Positions 1 to 10,914 of a DNA stretch of 64,000 nucleotides are shown piece after piece. The notes beneath the pieces were generated by a model, which was not told the origin of the DNA, ran no database searches, and was given only the letters and a program-made list of their open reading frames with translations. This DNA is from Metridium senile (taxonomy: Eukaryota; Cnidaria; Anthozoa; Actiniaria; Metridiidae): the NCBI GenBank assembly GCA_949775045.1, contig OX459098.1, positions 19,545,944-19,609,943 of the forward strand. Direction: 5' to 3'. Each line of letters opens with the position of its first letter. Position 1 is the stretch's first letter. The translations under genes and the position numbers were made by a program.

Positions 1-272
1 AGGAAGCTCGTGCCAGGACACGAAGACGAAGTTCTTCAGGCTCTAGACAAAAGTCCAACAGTATATTCTACACAGATCAGGATGTTGTTGATGCAGCTAG
101 GCAATCACTGTTTAAGTGTTCAATGCTTGTATGGCAAGCTTTACCAGCTAATGTATTGACAAGAATGGAAGGGAAGAGTGGCCGTGTTCCGGTAGTAGCA
201 CACTATCAAAGAGGATCGTCGTATATGTGTGCCGATGATTCACCGACTGATTTGGAAAGCTCCGACACATAA
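1..272 (+). CDS. 3' end of a LRRK-like paralogue (partial)
   Basis: Open frame entering from the left edge and stopping at TAA 270-272. From base 57 it matches, codon for codon, the C-terminus of the complete LRRK-like gene ending at 51740 (shared NSIFYTDQDVVDAARQ start and ESSDT end). Two replacements were noticed: Ala to Val in GRAPVV, and Pro to Ser in RGPSYM. Before base 57 the two copies diverge completely: here an Arg/Ser-rich stretch, in the other copy a Lys/Ala/Gln stretch. It is therefore either the last exon of a tandem paralogue with a different upstream sequence, or a broken duplicate. The window does not show which. Confidence 0.75.
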   Translation, partial: EARARTRRRSSSGSRQKSNSIFYTDQDVVDAARQSLFKCSMLVWQALPANVLTRMEGKSGRVPVVAHYQRGSSYMCADDSPTDLESSDT

Positions 273-469
273 TCGATTACCATATTCAAGTTGTCGATTG
301 AATGATTGTGGATTTTCCAACGAGTAATCGTTGTGAGTCGTCCATTGCCTCACAGTGATGGTCCTATTGACGACGTCAAACAGTCGACTGATCATGACAA
401 CCCAAATATTTCCAAGGCTTTCCGTTGTCGTCTTTGTTGACTCTATTATTAGACTTAGACTATTTCCGA

Positions 470-930
470 TTGTTCATCGATTGGTTAACAGAGGACATTC
501 CGACGAGTTATCAGTTGGTTGCAGTAAAACAAAGAAATTTATAAATTGGAAGAATTTGAAGACAAATATAAAAATAGAGTACTTCGTTTATAAACATTAG
601 ATGACATTGTAGATATATACACCAAATTGAAGAATTGTTCATGGATTGGTTAACCAAGGACATTCCGACGAGTTATCAGTTGGTTGCAGTAAAACAAAGA
701 AATTTATAAATTGGAAGAATTTGAAGACAAATATAAAAATAGAGTACTTCGTTTATAAACATTAGATGACATTGTAGATATATACACCAAATTGAAGAAT
801 TGTTCATGGATTGGTTAACCAAGGACATTCCGACGAGTTATCAGTTGGTTGCAGTAAAACAAAGAAATTTATAAATTGGAAGAATTTGAAAACAAATGTA
901 AAAATAGAGTACTTCGTTTATAATTAGATG
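470..930 (+). repeat. 165-bp tandem repeat, about 2.8 copies
   Basis: Copies begin at 470, 635 and 800 with TTGTTCATGGATTGG or a one-base variant, giving an exact 165-bp period. The same repeat recurs in the other copy of the flank at about 51932, 52101 and 52264. The array therefore predates the large duplication. Confidence 0.85.
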
Positions 931-1086
931 ACATTGTAGGCATACACACCAAATTGACAGAACAATCTTTGTCGAACTCCAGTCAAATAATATCTAGCCT
1001 GGGTACCAGAGGTTATTTTCTACTTGCTTTGGTGTTTGTAAATCTGATGGCAGTTCAGTGTGATGGATTAACGGATAAAGACATTC

Positions 1087-1437
1087 ATTATACGACTATT
1101 ACGTAATTTTACCTTATAAGGAGAAGAGAACTCGAAAAATATGAAGCCGTATTTATCGAGTTCTGTCCCGGTTAAACCGGTTTTGAACTCGACAAAATAC
1201 GGGCTGCAGGCCAGTTTTCACACAAAATGTTTCCAAACAATTGCTTACCAAAAAAAAAATATTTTTATCATAGAGTCGTATAATAAATAACTTATTTGTG
1301 ATTTTCCCCGTAATACGGGCGGACATTTTACTCGTTCTTCGCATTTTTCCTCGTCCCCGGAGGGACTCGGAAAAATACATTCACAACTCGTAAAATATCC
1401 GCCCGTATTACGGGAAAAATCACAAATAAGATATAAA
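1087..1437. mobile_element. Foldback insertion specific to copy 1
   Basis: Present in this copy of the flank but missing at the equivalent point near 52480. Its right half is a hairpin: TTTGTGATTTTCCCCGTAAT near 1299 pairs with the reverse complement near 1408-1430. It is a small non-autonomous insertion acquired after the duplication. The target duplication is not clear. Confidence 0.5.
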
Positions 1438-1530
1438 TATACTAATGATAAATAATAGATCAAGAAACACTCTGGTTTCCAGGGTAAATAACACCGCTTA
1501 TTTGTATTTCGTAAATATGTGTAGATTTAG

Positions 1531-1758
1531 GATAGGTGATAGGTCATTCCAAGACCCAAGTGCACTATTGGTATAATCCTAAGTCGTGAAATTTTCAATC
1601 ATGCCAGCTCCACTAAACAAAGATCTCCGCTGGAGAGTTATATGGCTTGTCGAAGGACTGAAAATGTGCCCAAAAGACACAGCTTTTCTGCTTTTCTGTG
1701 GATACTTTAGATTATACCCATAGTGCACTTGGGTCTTGATATGACCTATGGCCTATCG
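1531..1758. mobile_element. Short foldback MITE
   Basis: Ends are inverted: GGTCATTCCAAGACCCAAG near 1542 pairs with the reverse complement near 1718-1746. The same element occupies 52582-52815 in the duplicated flank, so it was present before the duplication. Confidence 0.55.
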
Positions 1759-2151
1759 CTTTTGACGATGACAACCTTTTTTGAAATAGGTGTATATACT
1801 CCAGCTAGTTTAATTAACGTTACTAGAACCGCTGTATTGTTTCACTAAACTAAATAGCATTTGCACAAGGACGGCCTCGATTCAGATTAATTTCAATGTG
1901 TTTTTTTTTAGTTTATTGGTAATATTTGTTGTTTGTTGTTATATACAAAGCATAAAAATGCCTCGTCACTTTTGCATTGCAATTCATATGAAATCGTACT
2001 TTTCTAAAATAGGATTACATTCGTTCGGCCCTTCTTTCATTCCCGCACTCATTCACTCATTCATTCATGATCAGGTCATAAGTCATGTCAGTCACTTCAA
2101 TTGGCATTGCTGCAAATTATTATCAAAATCATTATCAAATATATTACTTAC

Positions 2152-2546
2152 TTATGCAAAATCTCCCTTTCACCGTTCATCTCATTCTTCCATTCATCAT
2201 AAGTCGCATGTATCCAGTATTCTGTTGGTGTCTGGTGAGTTACAGTGTGATCTGCAAGCTCGTGTCCCATAGAATACATCTTTTTGGAGTCGTAGTAACT
2301 CGTATAGTTATGGCAAATAAAGAACGTCCCCAATGCTGGGCAACCGTTTGGATTTGTTAGACCGTTAAAAGCTTCCATGTACTGTGCATAATTACGTGAA
2401 TTCAAATCATCATCGAAAGTCATCATAATAATTTGTGGAGTGGACTTGGAGTCAAGTCGTCCTGGTGGGGAGAAGTTGTTACTACAGCGACAGTTTGGAG
2501 GGATGCATTTGCTGGCTGAACATGACTCTGCTTCTCCGAGGTACTA
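2152..2546 (-). CDS. Chitin/polysaccharide deacetylase-like exon
   Basis: Minus-strand open exon with a cysteine-rich lead (C..S.C.PP.CRC) followed by STPQIIMMTFDDDLN, ALGTFF and HELADHTVTHQ. These correspond to the NodB-type metal-dependent deacetylase motifs: TFDD supplies the catalytic and metal aspartates and H...H the metal histidines. The CRC and TPQ.I..TFDD lead matches metazoan chitin deacetylases. A good donor (GTAAGT, minus strand, from 2151) closes the exon; the acceptor lies close to 2546, beside the foldback element starting at 2547. No other exon of this enzyme was found, so it may be an orphan or pseudogene piece. Confidence 0.65.
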
Positions 2547-3332
2547 GCCTGCGTAGCAGTCCCTCCGTCAAGAGAATGAGGGCCTGCAGACAAGACCTGG
2601 TTTTTTGATTATCCGCCCCCTAATTGAAATTCAATCCTGTTAAATATCACTGTCAAAAACAATCCAATCAAAATTGACCGGAAATCGAGAAAGTAAAGCG
2701 ATTGACCAGAAGTTCAAAAATAACGGTCGATTCCCAACGAAAATATATCAGAACTTTGCTAAATTTAACCACCTAAATACGGTGTAAGGAAAGTTAATCA
2801 TGAAGAACTGTTGTCGTAGCTAGAATTCTCAGAATTCTTCGCGTGATCTGTAATTATTCTTGACTTGAAATGTGTAATCATTGACCCGTAAATAACGACT
2901 GTGATTTTGCTTCAACTGGCTCGCTATATTCTCTAAAATCCTTTTTATCTTTCATGTCTATGAAAAAATAAAATTCCTACCAGTGGATCGATCAAGCTAT
3001 GATATATACAATTAGATGTATAATTGAACAGATTGCATTTATAATTCAACATGAAATAACTTTTAAAACATATAATTTGATTTCATTCTGTTATCAATAA
3101 CGTCTGTGAAGACGAATATTTCCACAGAAGTTCTATTTTTAACCTCCTATTGCGACGTAGCAACCAATCAATTGAGAACTTTGCATACTGATGATTGACA
3201 TGGATGGTATCGACCAATGAAAATTCTGCGGCCACTGGATGACTGCATAATAACCAAAAAACCGGGTCTTGTCTGCAGGCCCCATTCTCTTCTCGCCCCA
3301 AGCCCCCTCGGAGGGACTGCTACGCAGGCTAT
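2547..3332. mobile_element. Foldback element next to the deacetylase exon
   Basis: AGCCTGCGTAGCAGTCCCTCC at the left pairs with GGAGGGACTGCTACGCAGGCT at the right. The similarity continues inward through GGCCTGCAGACAAGACC for about 70 bp. The interior shows no coding potential. It lies exactly between the deacetylase exon and the 5'-truncated L2-type LINE. Confidence 0.65.
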
Positions 3333-4333
3333 TTGGCAGCCAATAAATGAAGAAAGCAAAGAAAAATTGTCATAATTAATTGTGAAAATTGTTAAATCGT
3401 GTTCGGCGGATATTTTCGCCATCACTGAGACTTGGTTTACAGAAAAGGACTGTGCGCATAGAGCTGAGGTTACCCCGTCTGGTTATAAGCTGTATGATCA
3501 TCCCAGAACTGGACGCATTGGAGGTGGGACTGCACTGATGTGTCGTGACAGTATAACAGTAACCAAGGTTGCAGTCGGTGAAAAAGATCTTTCGAATTCT
3601 CAGAGTGGCTTATTCTTGGAAAGGGATCACGTAAAATACGTATTGTTATTGTGTATCGCCTGCAATACTCGCCCAATGATCCTGTGTCTATTGGTGCGTT
3701 CTTTGACGAATATTTCTGATTACTTGGAGTCAATTATCCTATCATCTGCAGAGCCCCTTTTAATAACAGGCTTTTTTAATATCCATATTAACGTCATCGG
3801 GGATCCCAGCAGATCAAGATTCCTTGAATTACTGGAGACAATGGGTTTGCAACAGCATGTTATGACACCAACTCACGAGTCTGGCAACACATTGGACCTT
3901 ATTATAACACGGCAATGTGATGACTTGATTAAGGATACGTATATACTCCGATATCTGACTATCATATTTCTGATCATTGGTCTGTTACCTGCCAGTTAAA
4001 CCTTGACAAGCCTATGGTAACCTCGGGTTGGGTTGATATTGAAGCTTTGTCTAATGATATTTCTTCATCGAACTTATGCACGAACACCCCGGATACATTG
4101 GGTGAACTTGTTGATTGCTATCAGTCTACTCTTGCGTCTGCCCTTGACCGGCATGCACCGCTTGTCACCAAAACTATACCGGCAAGGCCCCTTGTGCCAT
4201 GGTTCAACGATGACATAAGGGATGCTAGGAGACAGAGGCGCAGAGCGGAAAGGAAATGGCGGCGTACTGGATTGGAGGTTGATTTGCTTGCATATAAAGT
4301 TGCCAAGAACCATACTAATACTCTTAAGAACGA

Positions 4334-4340
4334 GGCACGC
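4334..4340. repeat. 7-bp target duplication GGCACGC, left copy
   Basis: GGCACGC at 4334-4340 is repeated at 5171-5177 on the far side of the foldback element. Removing the insert and one copy restores the LINE frame as KNEARKAFY, so the boundaries are exact. Confidence 0.85.
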
Positions 4341-5170
4341 CACAGGCAGCCCAAGCAATTCACTTTTACAGTAGAGATATGTGAGGAAAAATCGATATTT
4401 TTTATTGAAATAAATTTGAACATATTTCAATCCTGTGTTGTTGTTAAACTTATTTAATGTCATTCTGGGTGGTTTTTGAACGTTTTAGAGCATTTTTTCT
4501 TAATGTTTGCCCACCTGTACTTAAATATGGAAAGGCTGGTCACTCGTGATCGAGATCGCTTGTCTTCGATGGTCGAAAAAATTATGTTTAATCCTTCCTT
4601 TGCTTTCAAAATCCCCTCAGCAACATAGATTAATGATCCTTCTATCCAGAGACCAGCAAAAGTTTCACGGATCCCCAGTCAGACCTCACGAAATCATAGA
4701 TATTGAACGATTTTCAACGACAATTTTCCTTCAGATGATCTGTGACTAGCACTTAACGGACACCGATAACTTCGCAACCGGGCCTTCTTTTGTAAAACTC
4801 ATTCTGATTGGTTGACTGTATTCCATGGTTACCAATCATCCAATCAGAATGAGTTTTACAAAACAAGGCCTGGTTGCGAAGTTATCGGTGTCTGTTAAGC
4901 GCTAGTCACAAATCATCTAAAGGAAAATTGTCGTTGAAAATCGTTCAATATCTATGATTTCGTGAGGTCTGACTGGGGATCCGTGAAACTTTTGGTGGGC
5001 AAACATTAAGAAAAAATGCTCTAAAACGTTCAAAAACCACCCAGAATGACATTAAATAAGTTTAACAACAACACAGGATTGAAATATGTTCAAATTTATT
5101 TCAATAAAAAATATCGATTTTTCTCCTCACATATCTCTACTGTAAAAGTGAATTGCTTGGGCTGCCTGTG
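4341..5170. mobile_element. CACAGG-tipped foldback element in the L2 LINE
   Basis: Almost a complete palindrome. CACAGGCAGCCCAAGC at 4341 pairs with the reverse complement ending at 5170, and the arms run nearly to the centre near 4820. The left arm has about 150 extra bases (about 4512-4665). There is a clean 7-bp target duplication. The tip is nearly identical to the foldback element at 30438-31506 (CACAGGTAGCCCAAGC) and resembles transposons A and C. No coding capacity, so non-autonomous. Confidence 0.85.
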
Positions 5171-6842
5171 GGCACGCAAAGCATTTTACAAAGGCTTCAT
5201 TGAGGACAATAGTAATGATCAGAGGAAACTGTTTTCAGCAACAAAAAGGCTGCTTGGAAGGGAGAATGAGATTCAGTATCCTCAATTTGATGACAAGGTT
5301 GTCCTCGCCAATAAATTTGGAGACTTTTTGCTCACAAGATCAAAATCAGTCACAACAATCTAGACAACATGGCATCGGCCGCGCGTCCTCGTATTGCCAG
5401 TGAGGCCTCTTTTGACTTTCCTGAGGTTCAATCTATTGACACGCTAAGTGAATCGGATGTTCGGAAACTAATTGAGGCCACGCCCAAAAAGTCATGCTTG
5501 CTTGATCCTATACCAACGACACTTGTAATCAGCTGCATTGATGTCCTGTTGCCGGTAATAACTAAGATCATCAATTTATCGCTTCAGGCGGGTACATTTG
5601 CCGACCAATGGAAATGTGCGCTGGTTCGTCCCTTACTGAAGAAGCTCGGACTCAATCAGTTCTGTGGTTTCAGAACTATCGCCCTGTAAGTAACCTTCAG
5701 TACATTTCTAAGCTTACTGAAAAGGCCGTATTCCAACAAACGCATGGGCATATGGTCATTAATTCCTTGTACCCCGAGCTACAGTCATCGTACCGCCAGC
5801 ACCACAGTACTGAAACAGCCTTGCTGAGAGTGATGAATGATGTTCTTCTAGACATGAACTCTCAGCATGTCACACTGTTGGTGCTTCTAGCTAGATCTTA
5901 GCGCGGCCTTCGACACTGTCAATCATGACATTCTGTTGGAAAGGCTTGACAGGGACATTATAGAACGTCATCTTCCTCGGGCTCACGGTTATGCTGATGA
6001 CACTCAACTATACATTAGTTTCAAGCCTGATGGTGCCAACGCACAAGCCGACGCCCTTCGTGCTATGGAGCAGTGTATTCAAGACCTTAGGAACTGGCTA
6101 ATTGATAGCAGGCTGTTGCTCAACGATGACAAAACAGAATTCTTGGTAATTGGAACTCGCCAACAACTTAATAAATTAAATCCGTCAGTTCTTAATGTTG
6201 GCGAACATACAATTGATCCTTCTGTAAATGTCAGGAACTTGGGTACTATTATTGACAATTCACTTAATATGGATCCTCAGGTTAATCAAATTTGTAAGGC
6301 TGCTTTTTATCACATTCACAATATTCGACGGTTCTCAAAATATCTTTCTCAGGATTGTCTTAAAACATTAGTTCATGCTTTTGTTACGTCACGACTTGAC
6401 TAGTGTAATAGCTTACTCTATGGCCTGCCTAAATATCAGATCTGTAAATTGCAGAGGGTCCAGAACACTGCCGCTAGGTTAATAATGAACGCTAGAAAGT
6501 ATGACCATATCACGCCTGTACTCTACAACCTTCATTGGCTACCTGTCTTTTATCGTATTCAGTTTAAGATTTTAACAATTACATTCAAGGCTATATATAA
6601 CATCTCGCCTAGCTATATAAGTGATTTGGTGTCCATTAGGTCCTGTTCTTCATATTCATTAAGGTCTAACAACACTTTAGTCTTGGATCGTCCTAAGGGG
6701 CGTATGCTATCGACACTAGGTCTGCGCAGGTGCAAGCTAGCGAATGGCGGCAAATTTAAGTGCTCCTGTAATTCAGGAAATTTAAGTGTTTTTTTTTCCT
6801 TCGTTTTGTGTACTTTTGTACCTGTATGTACGTTATCTGTCA

Positions 6843-7170
6843 TGGCAATCACCAAAGTAGAATTAGTAAAGCTATTTGACCAGAAATTAGACCCTTTACT
6901 AGATGAGATATCAGGTTTAAAGAAAGAGCTCCATGAAATGAGGTCGTTTGTAGAACTGGCCAACTCAAAGTATGATGAAATAACGAAGACACTTGAAGCA
7001 TTCAACGCAGAGAAGCTACAAATTCAAAGTGAGAACCAAACTTTGAGGAAAACTATGGACAAGATTGATGCAAGAGTACGCCAACTGGAGCAAGAATCAA
7101 ATAATGCTCAGCAATATTCACGTCGAGACTGCCTCGAACTCCATGGAATACCCTTGGCGGACCATGACGA
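6843..7170 (+). pseudogene. LINE ORF1, N-terminal half
   Basis: Starts ATGGCAATCACC and encodes a charged, heptad-rich protein (ELVKLFDQKLDPLLDEISGL through ARVRQLEQESNNAQQYSRR), typical of LINE ORF1 trimeric coiled coils. It continues into LELHGIPLADHDE, the start of the RNA-binding region, and is then interrupted at 7171. The second half resumes at 7911. Confidence 0.65.
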
Positions 7171-7910
7171 GCCCCGTACTCTAGATTTTGTACTCAGCGG
7201 GATTGACACGGTGGTTAGTTAAGTCATTAATCCAATTTAATCAAACCAATGAGGATGAGACTTATGATTGATAAGTTTAGAGCATGTACTATACAACCTA
7301 AAGAAAGTTTCACGTTTCAGAAAGCGATTCAGAGGAAAAGTTTGAAGAAAGTAGAAGTTATTGAAGTTATCCTTGACGGCTCTGTGCTGTTCTACAGTAT
7401 TTACATTTGAAGGCTTAATACCTTCACAACGACATTAAGTCAAACAACGTTGTACTCTATACCCAGAAAATAAGTGTCACTATAAACCAGTTTTATTTGA
7501 CTTTGGCAGCGAAGTTTTAAGGATTCATTCTCAAAACTCATTCCTAGAATAACCAGGATATTACCATCCGAACGAGCTTCGACGGCTAAAATGATTGATG
7601 CTTTAAAAGATCTAGTAGCCACGTAAATATAATACTTCTAATATTTTTATCTTGAGTAACTCTTTTCAAGCATTTTCTTATCAAATATTAGTATTATGTG
7701 ATAAGTTCTTCGGGGTTTTCCAACAATAAAATTGACGATAAAATAGAACAATTATACCAATCCTATGCGAATCACATACAAGCTATGTAACTCAATGCCG
7801 AGCTGATGACATGAGCTACACCGATTCTGTCCATAGTTAATTGGATTTGCGGTTAGTTTGCATCACCTAATGTTCTTCGCAAAGTTCAAAATCTAGGGTA
7901 CGGGGCTCGT
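7171..7910. mobile_element. 740-bp insertion splitting LINE ORF1
   Basis: Flanked by CATGACGA (7163-7170) and CATGATGA (7911-7918), an 8-bp duplication with one mismatch. The ends are short inverted repeats (GCCCCGTACTCTAGATTTTG on the left, with the complement at 7885-7905). The interior is non-coding. An 8-bp duplication suggests a hAT-type non-autonomous element, but this is only inferred from length. Confidence 0.6.
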
Positions 7911-8333
7911 CATGATGAAGACACAAACCAAATCATCAAAGCGGTTGGCGATATGATGGAAGTATACTTAGATGAAAAGGATATTTCAGTTAGTCACAGA
8001 ATGCCTGTTAACAAAAGGTACAAAGGTAAAAGACCAACGCCGGCTATAATAGTAAAATTTGTTCGTCGTGATATCAAGGACAAGTACTATAAGGCACGGA
8101 AAGTACTTAAAGATTGCACAACAGAAGGACTAGGCTTTGAAGTTGATAACCGTATTTTCATTAACGAAAGCTTGACCGAACAAAACAAAGCTATCTTCAA
8201 TGAAAGTTTGAAGTTCAGAAGAGATCATCAATTCCATTACATTTGGACTTCAAATGGGAGGACTTATCTAAGAAAGGACCAACATTCAAGAGCTATTGGA
8301 ATCAATTGCAAAGAAGACTTAATTAGTACTTAA
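7911..8333 (+). pseudogene. LINE ORF1, C-terminal half
   Basis: Frame continues from the interrupted ORF1: DTNQIIKAVGDMMEVYLDE, ISVSHRMPVN, RPTPAIIVKFVRRDIKDKYY, and ends at TAA near 8333. SHRM followed by RP.AIIVKF..R is the usual pattern of the ORF1 RNA-binding region in this LINE group. Joined to the first half it would be a normal-sized ORF1, but the 740-bp insert prevents that. Confidence 0.65.
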
Positions 8334-8487
8334 GTACTTAAGAATTGAAGTACTTGTACTAGTAACTAGTAATAGTAACCACAAACAATATAGATTCTGA
8401 TACTATCGAAATTAGAAGCGATGATTAAGAAATCTACCATTTCTAAACTTAAATTCGCCAATTTCAAATATACCTCATCTATATAAG

Positions 8488-9435
8488 TGACTTAGATGCA
8501 GATTTGCATATTCCAATTCAAAACAATTTTGCGTATTATACTCCTAAAGAATTTACCGATAACAATGACATAAAAGAGAAATCAGTCAATCGTAAAGCCT
8601 TTGCTGCATTGCATTGTAATATTAGAAGTTTGCCGGCAAATCACGACAATTTACTTCAGATGTTACAAGAACTTGATTATCCATTTTCGGTAATAGGTCT
8701 GTCAGAAACTAAATTTATGAAGAACAAAGACAGATTTGCAAATGTTTCTATAAATGGTTATGATTTTGTTCATTAGCCTAGTTTTACAAATGCAGGAGGA
8801 GTAGGGTTCTTTGTCAAAAATGATTTGAAATTTACTATACGAAATGTGGCATGGTGTGTATGACGTGATTGTGTGCGGTCGGTCCCATGGGGGTTGGGCA
8901 GTACTTAAGGTCGGTGCCTTGTGTAGGAGAACGGAGATTAGCACTCGTAGTGAACTGTAAGCGGAAAAACTCAATACTTCTACTGAAGAGAACCCAATTC
9001 TGTAACATAAAAGGATAAAGTGCGGTTGAACCGGCTTCATACTACTAAAGTAAACCAGTGAATTAAAAAGCTGAGCTACAAAATGTTCTAACAAATTCAA
9101 CTGTTCATTTTGAAATGCTTTGGATAGAAATATCTCGAAAAAATGAATGCAACTTAATTTGTGGTGTAGTTTATCGTCATCCTAGCAGTGATCTAGATAG
9201 TTTCATGCAGTGTCTAAATTTAGCAATAGAAAAGATACACAACGAAAACAAACTTTGTCTCTTTATGGGGGATTTTAATGTAGCTCTTCTAAAGATTGAA
9301 ACTCGGTTAGAATCCGAAAATTTCGTAAATACTCTTGGCTCATATTTCTTTCAACCCTATATTCTTCAACCAACAAGAATCACTAATCATTCTGCAACGT
9401 TAATTGACAATATTTTCTTTACTCAACTCAATTGA
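8488..9435 (+). pseudogene. LINE ORF2 endonuclease domain (interrupted)
   Basis: ALHCNIRSLPANHDNLLQML, FSVIGLSETK and GYDFVH correspond to the first part of the AP-type endonuclease (N and E catalytic positions). CGVVYRHPSSDL and LFMGDFNVALL carry the GDFN motif, followed by ATLIDNIF. A 233-bp insertion at 8848 separates the two parts, and a stop follows DFVH near 8776. The role in an active copy would be target-site nicking. Confidence 0.7.
8848..9080. mobile_element. Small insertion in the LINE endonuclease
   Basis: AAATGT is present at 8842-8847 and again at 9081-9086. Taking out the insert restores FTIRNVLTNSTV in frame. The 233 bases between show no coding region and no obvious inverted ends or tRNA-like boxes; the class is unknown. 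Confidence 0.65.
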
Positions 9436-9632
9436 ATATTCTGTAATCAGCGGGAATATTGTATACGATTTAACAGACCATTTACCAAACTTTATTGTTA
9501 TAAATAAACTTTTGGACATATACGGTTGTCTATAAAAGAAATTATTCTAAATTTAATGAAACGGATTTTATAGACGAAATATCAAATATAAATTGGCAAC
9601 ATGTATTATATCCCAATCAAGATCCTTCGGAT

Positions 9633-10914
9633 ATGTTCGACAGATTTTATTATAAGCTCTCTGAAATAACTGATAAGCATATTCCTGATAAAAAAGTATC
9701 AAGAAATAAATTGAAATTTATTTCAAAACCATGGATCACAAGTGGAATTAAAACTTCAATTAATATAAAGAATAAATTATATCGCAAATATCTTAAAACT
9801 AAATCAACATATCATTTTTGCAAATTTAAAAACTATAGAAATAAACTTAATCACCTCCTAAAGATCAGTAAAAAGATGTATTATAATGATTATTTCTCAC
9901 AAAACTCAAAGGACGGCAAAAGGTTATGGACCGGAATTAAAACAATAGTAAATTATAAACAAAAGAAAAATCAGAATATTGAAAAAATTCACGTAAATGA
10001 TATTTCCATTACAGATCCTAAGAATATAGCTAGCGAATTTAATAAATACTTTTGTTCTATTGGTGCAAACTTGGAAAATAGTATTGAACATGCTAACAAA
10101 ACACCTCAAGACTACCTCAAATCACCTTCAACCAATAGTTTTTATATTTTCCCTGTGACTGATGCTGAGGTAGAGAAAGAGATATCTAGTCTTAAATGCA
10201 ATAAATCAACAGGACCATATAGTGTCCCAATTAAAGTCCTTAAAATATTAAAAACTATAATTTCCAAACCACTCCAAGAAATATTTAATATTTGATTTTC
10301 ACAAGGAGTAGTCCCAAATATTATGAAAATAGCTAATGTAATACCTATACACAAAAAAGATTCTCAGTATTCTTTATCGAATTATCGTCCAATCTCGTTA
10401 CTCCCTATATTTAGTAAATTATTTGAAAAACTTATGGCGAACCGTTTAACAATATTTCTAGAGAAAAACAAGATATTATGTGATAACTAATTTGGTTTTC
10501 GCAGTAACCACTCGACTGATTATGCAATCCTTAGCATTATAGACAAAATACAAACTGCAATAGACGATTCTGATTATTCTTGTGGCATTTTTTTAGATCT
10601 TAGTAAAGCGTTTGACACTGTCAATCACAAAATACTAATAGAAAAACTAGAATACTATGGAATCAGAGGAATTGCTAAGACATGGTTCACTTCCTATCTT
10701 AATAATCGTAAACAATTCGTCACTATTAATAACTCTACTTCTGATCTAGTAACACTCCAAACAGGAATTCCACAAGGGTCTGTCCTTGGACCGATTTTGT
10801 TTCTAATTTATATAAATGATTTTCATCTTTGCTCTTCTTTATTCGATTTTCACTTATTTGCAGATGATGCTAATTTATTTTACAGAATACATACTAATTA
10901 TTATTTATGAAAAA
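9633..10914 (+). pseudogene. LINE ORF2 reverse transcriptase (with stops)
   Basis: Linker ending in SKPWITSGIK, then RT motifs in order: VIPIHKKDS, NYRPISLLPIFSKLFEKLM, FGFRSNHSTDYAIL, IFLDLSKAFDTVNH, TGIPQGSVLGPILFLIYIND and LFADDANLF (catalytic DD). Stops interrupt after IFNI and after LCDN, and the C-terminal part is replaced by the 3' region at about 10914. From 9823 on, the sequence is repeated at 11823 by a tandem duplication. Confidence 0.8.

Larger units (their letters stand above)
273..1916 (+). other. Duplicated 3' flank of the LRRK-like gene
   Basis: Matches 51741-52982 downstream of the complete gene, so the duplication covers the last part of the coding region plus about 1.2 kb of 3' flank. 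It contains a 165-bp tandem repeat, an extra insertion at about 1087-1437 absent from the other copy, and a short foldback at 1531-1758 present in both. Similarity ends near 1916, just after a TTTATTGG motif. No further gene is seen. Confidence 0.75.
3333..6720 (+). mobile_element. L2-type LINE, decayed (5' and central part)
   Basis: Shows an AP-type endonuclease fragment from 3382 (AITETWF, ITGFFNIHIN where an intact protein would read GDFN). After an insertion it continues as RT: LLDPIPTTLV, NYRPVSNLQYISKLTEK, DLSAAFDTVNHDILL, YADDTQLYISF, and a conserved C-terminal region to 6720. The 5' end is missing and several frameshifts and stops are present. A deletion near 5960 removes everything between AFDTVNHD and YADD, including the G.PQGS.LGP block. 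The C-terminus resumes at 11238, after an inserted second LINE. It is an inactive copy. Confidence 0.8.
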
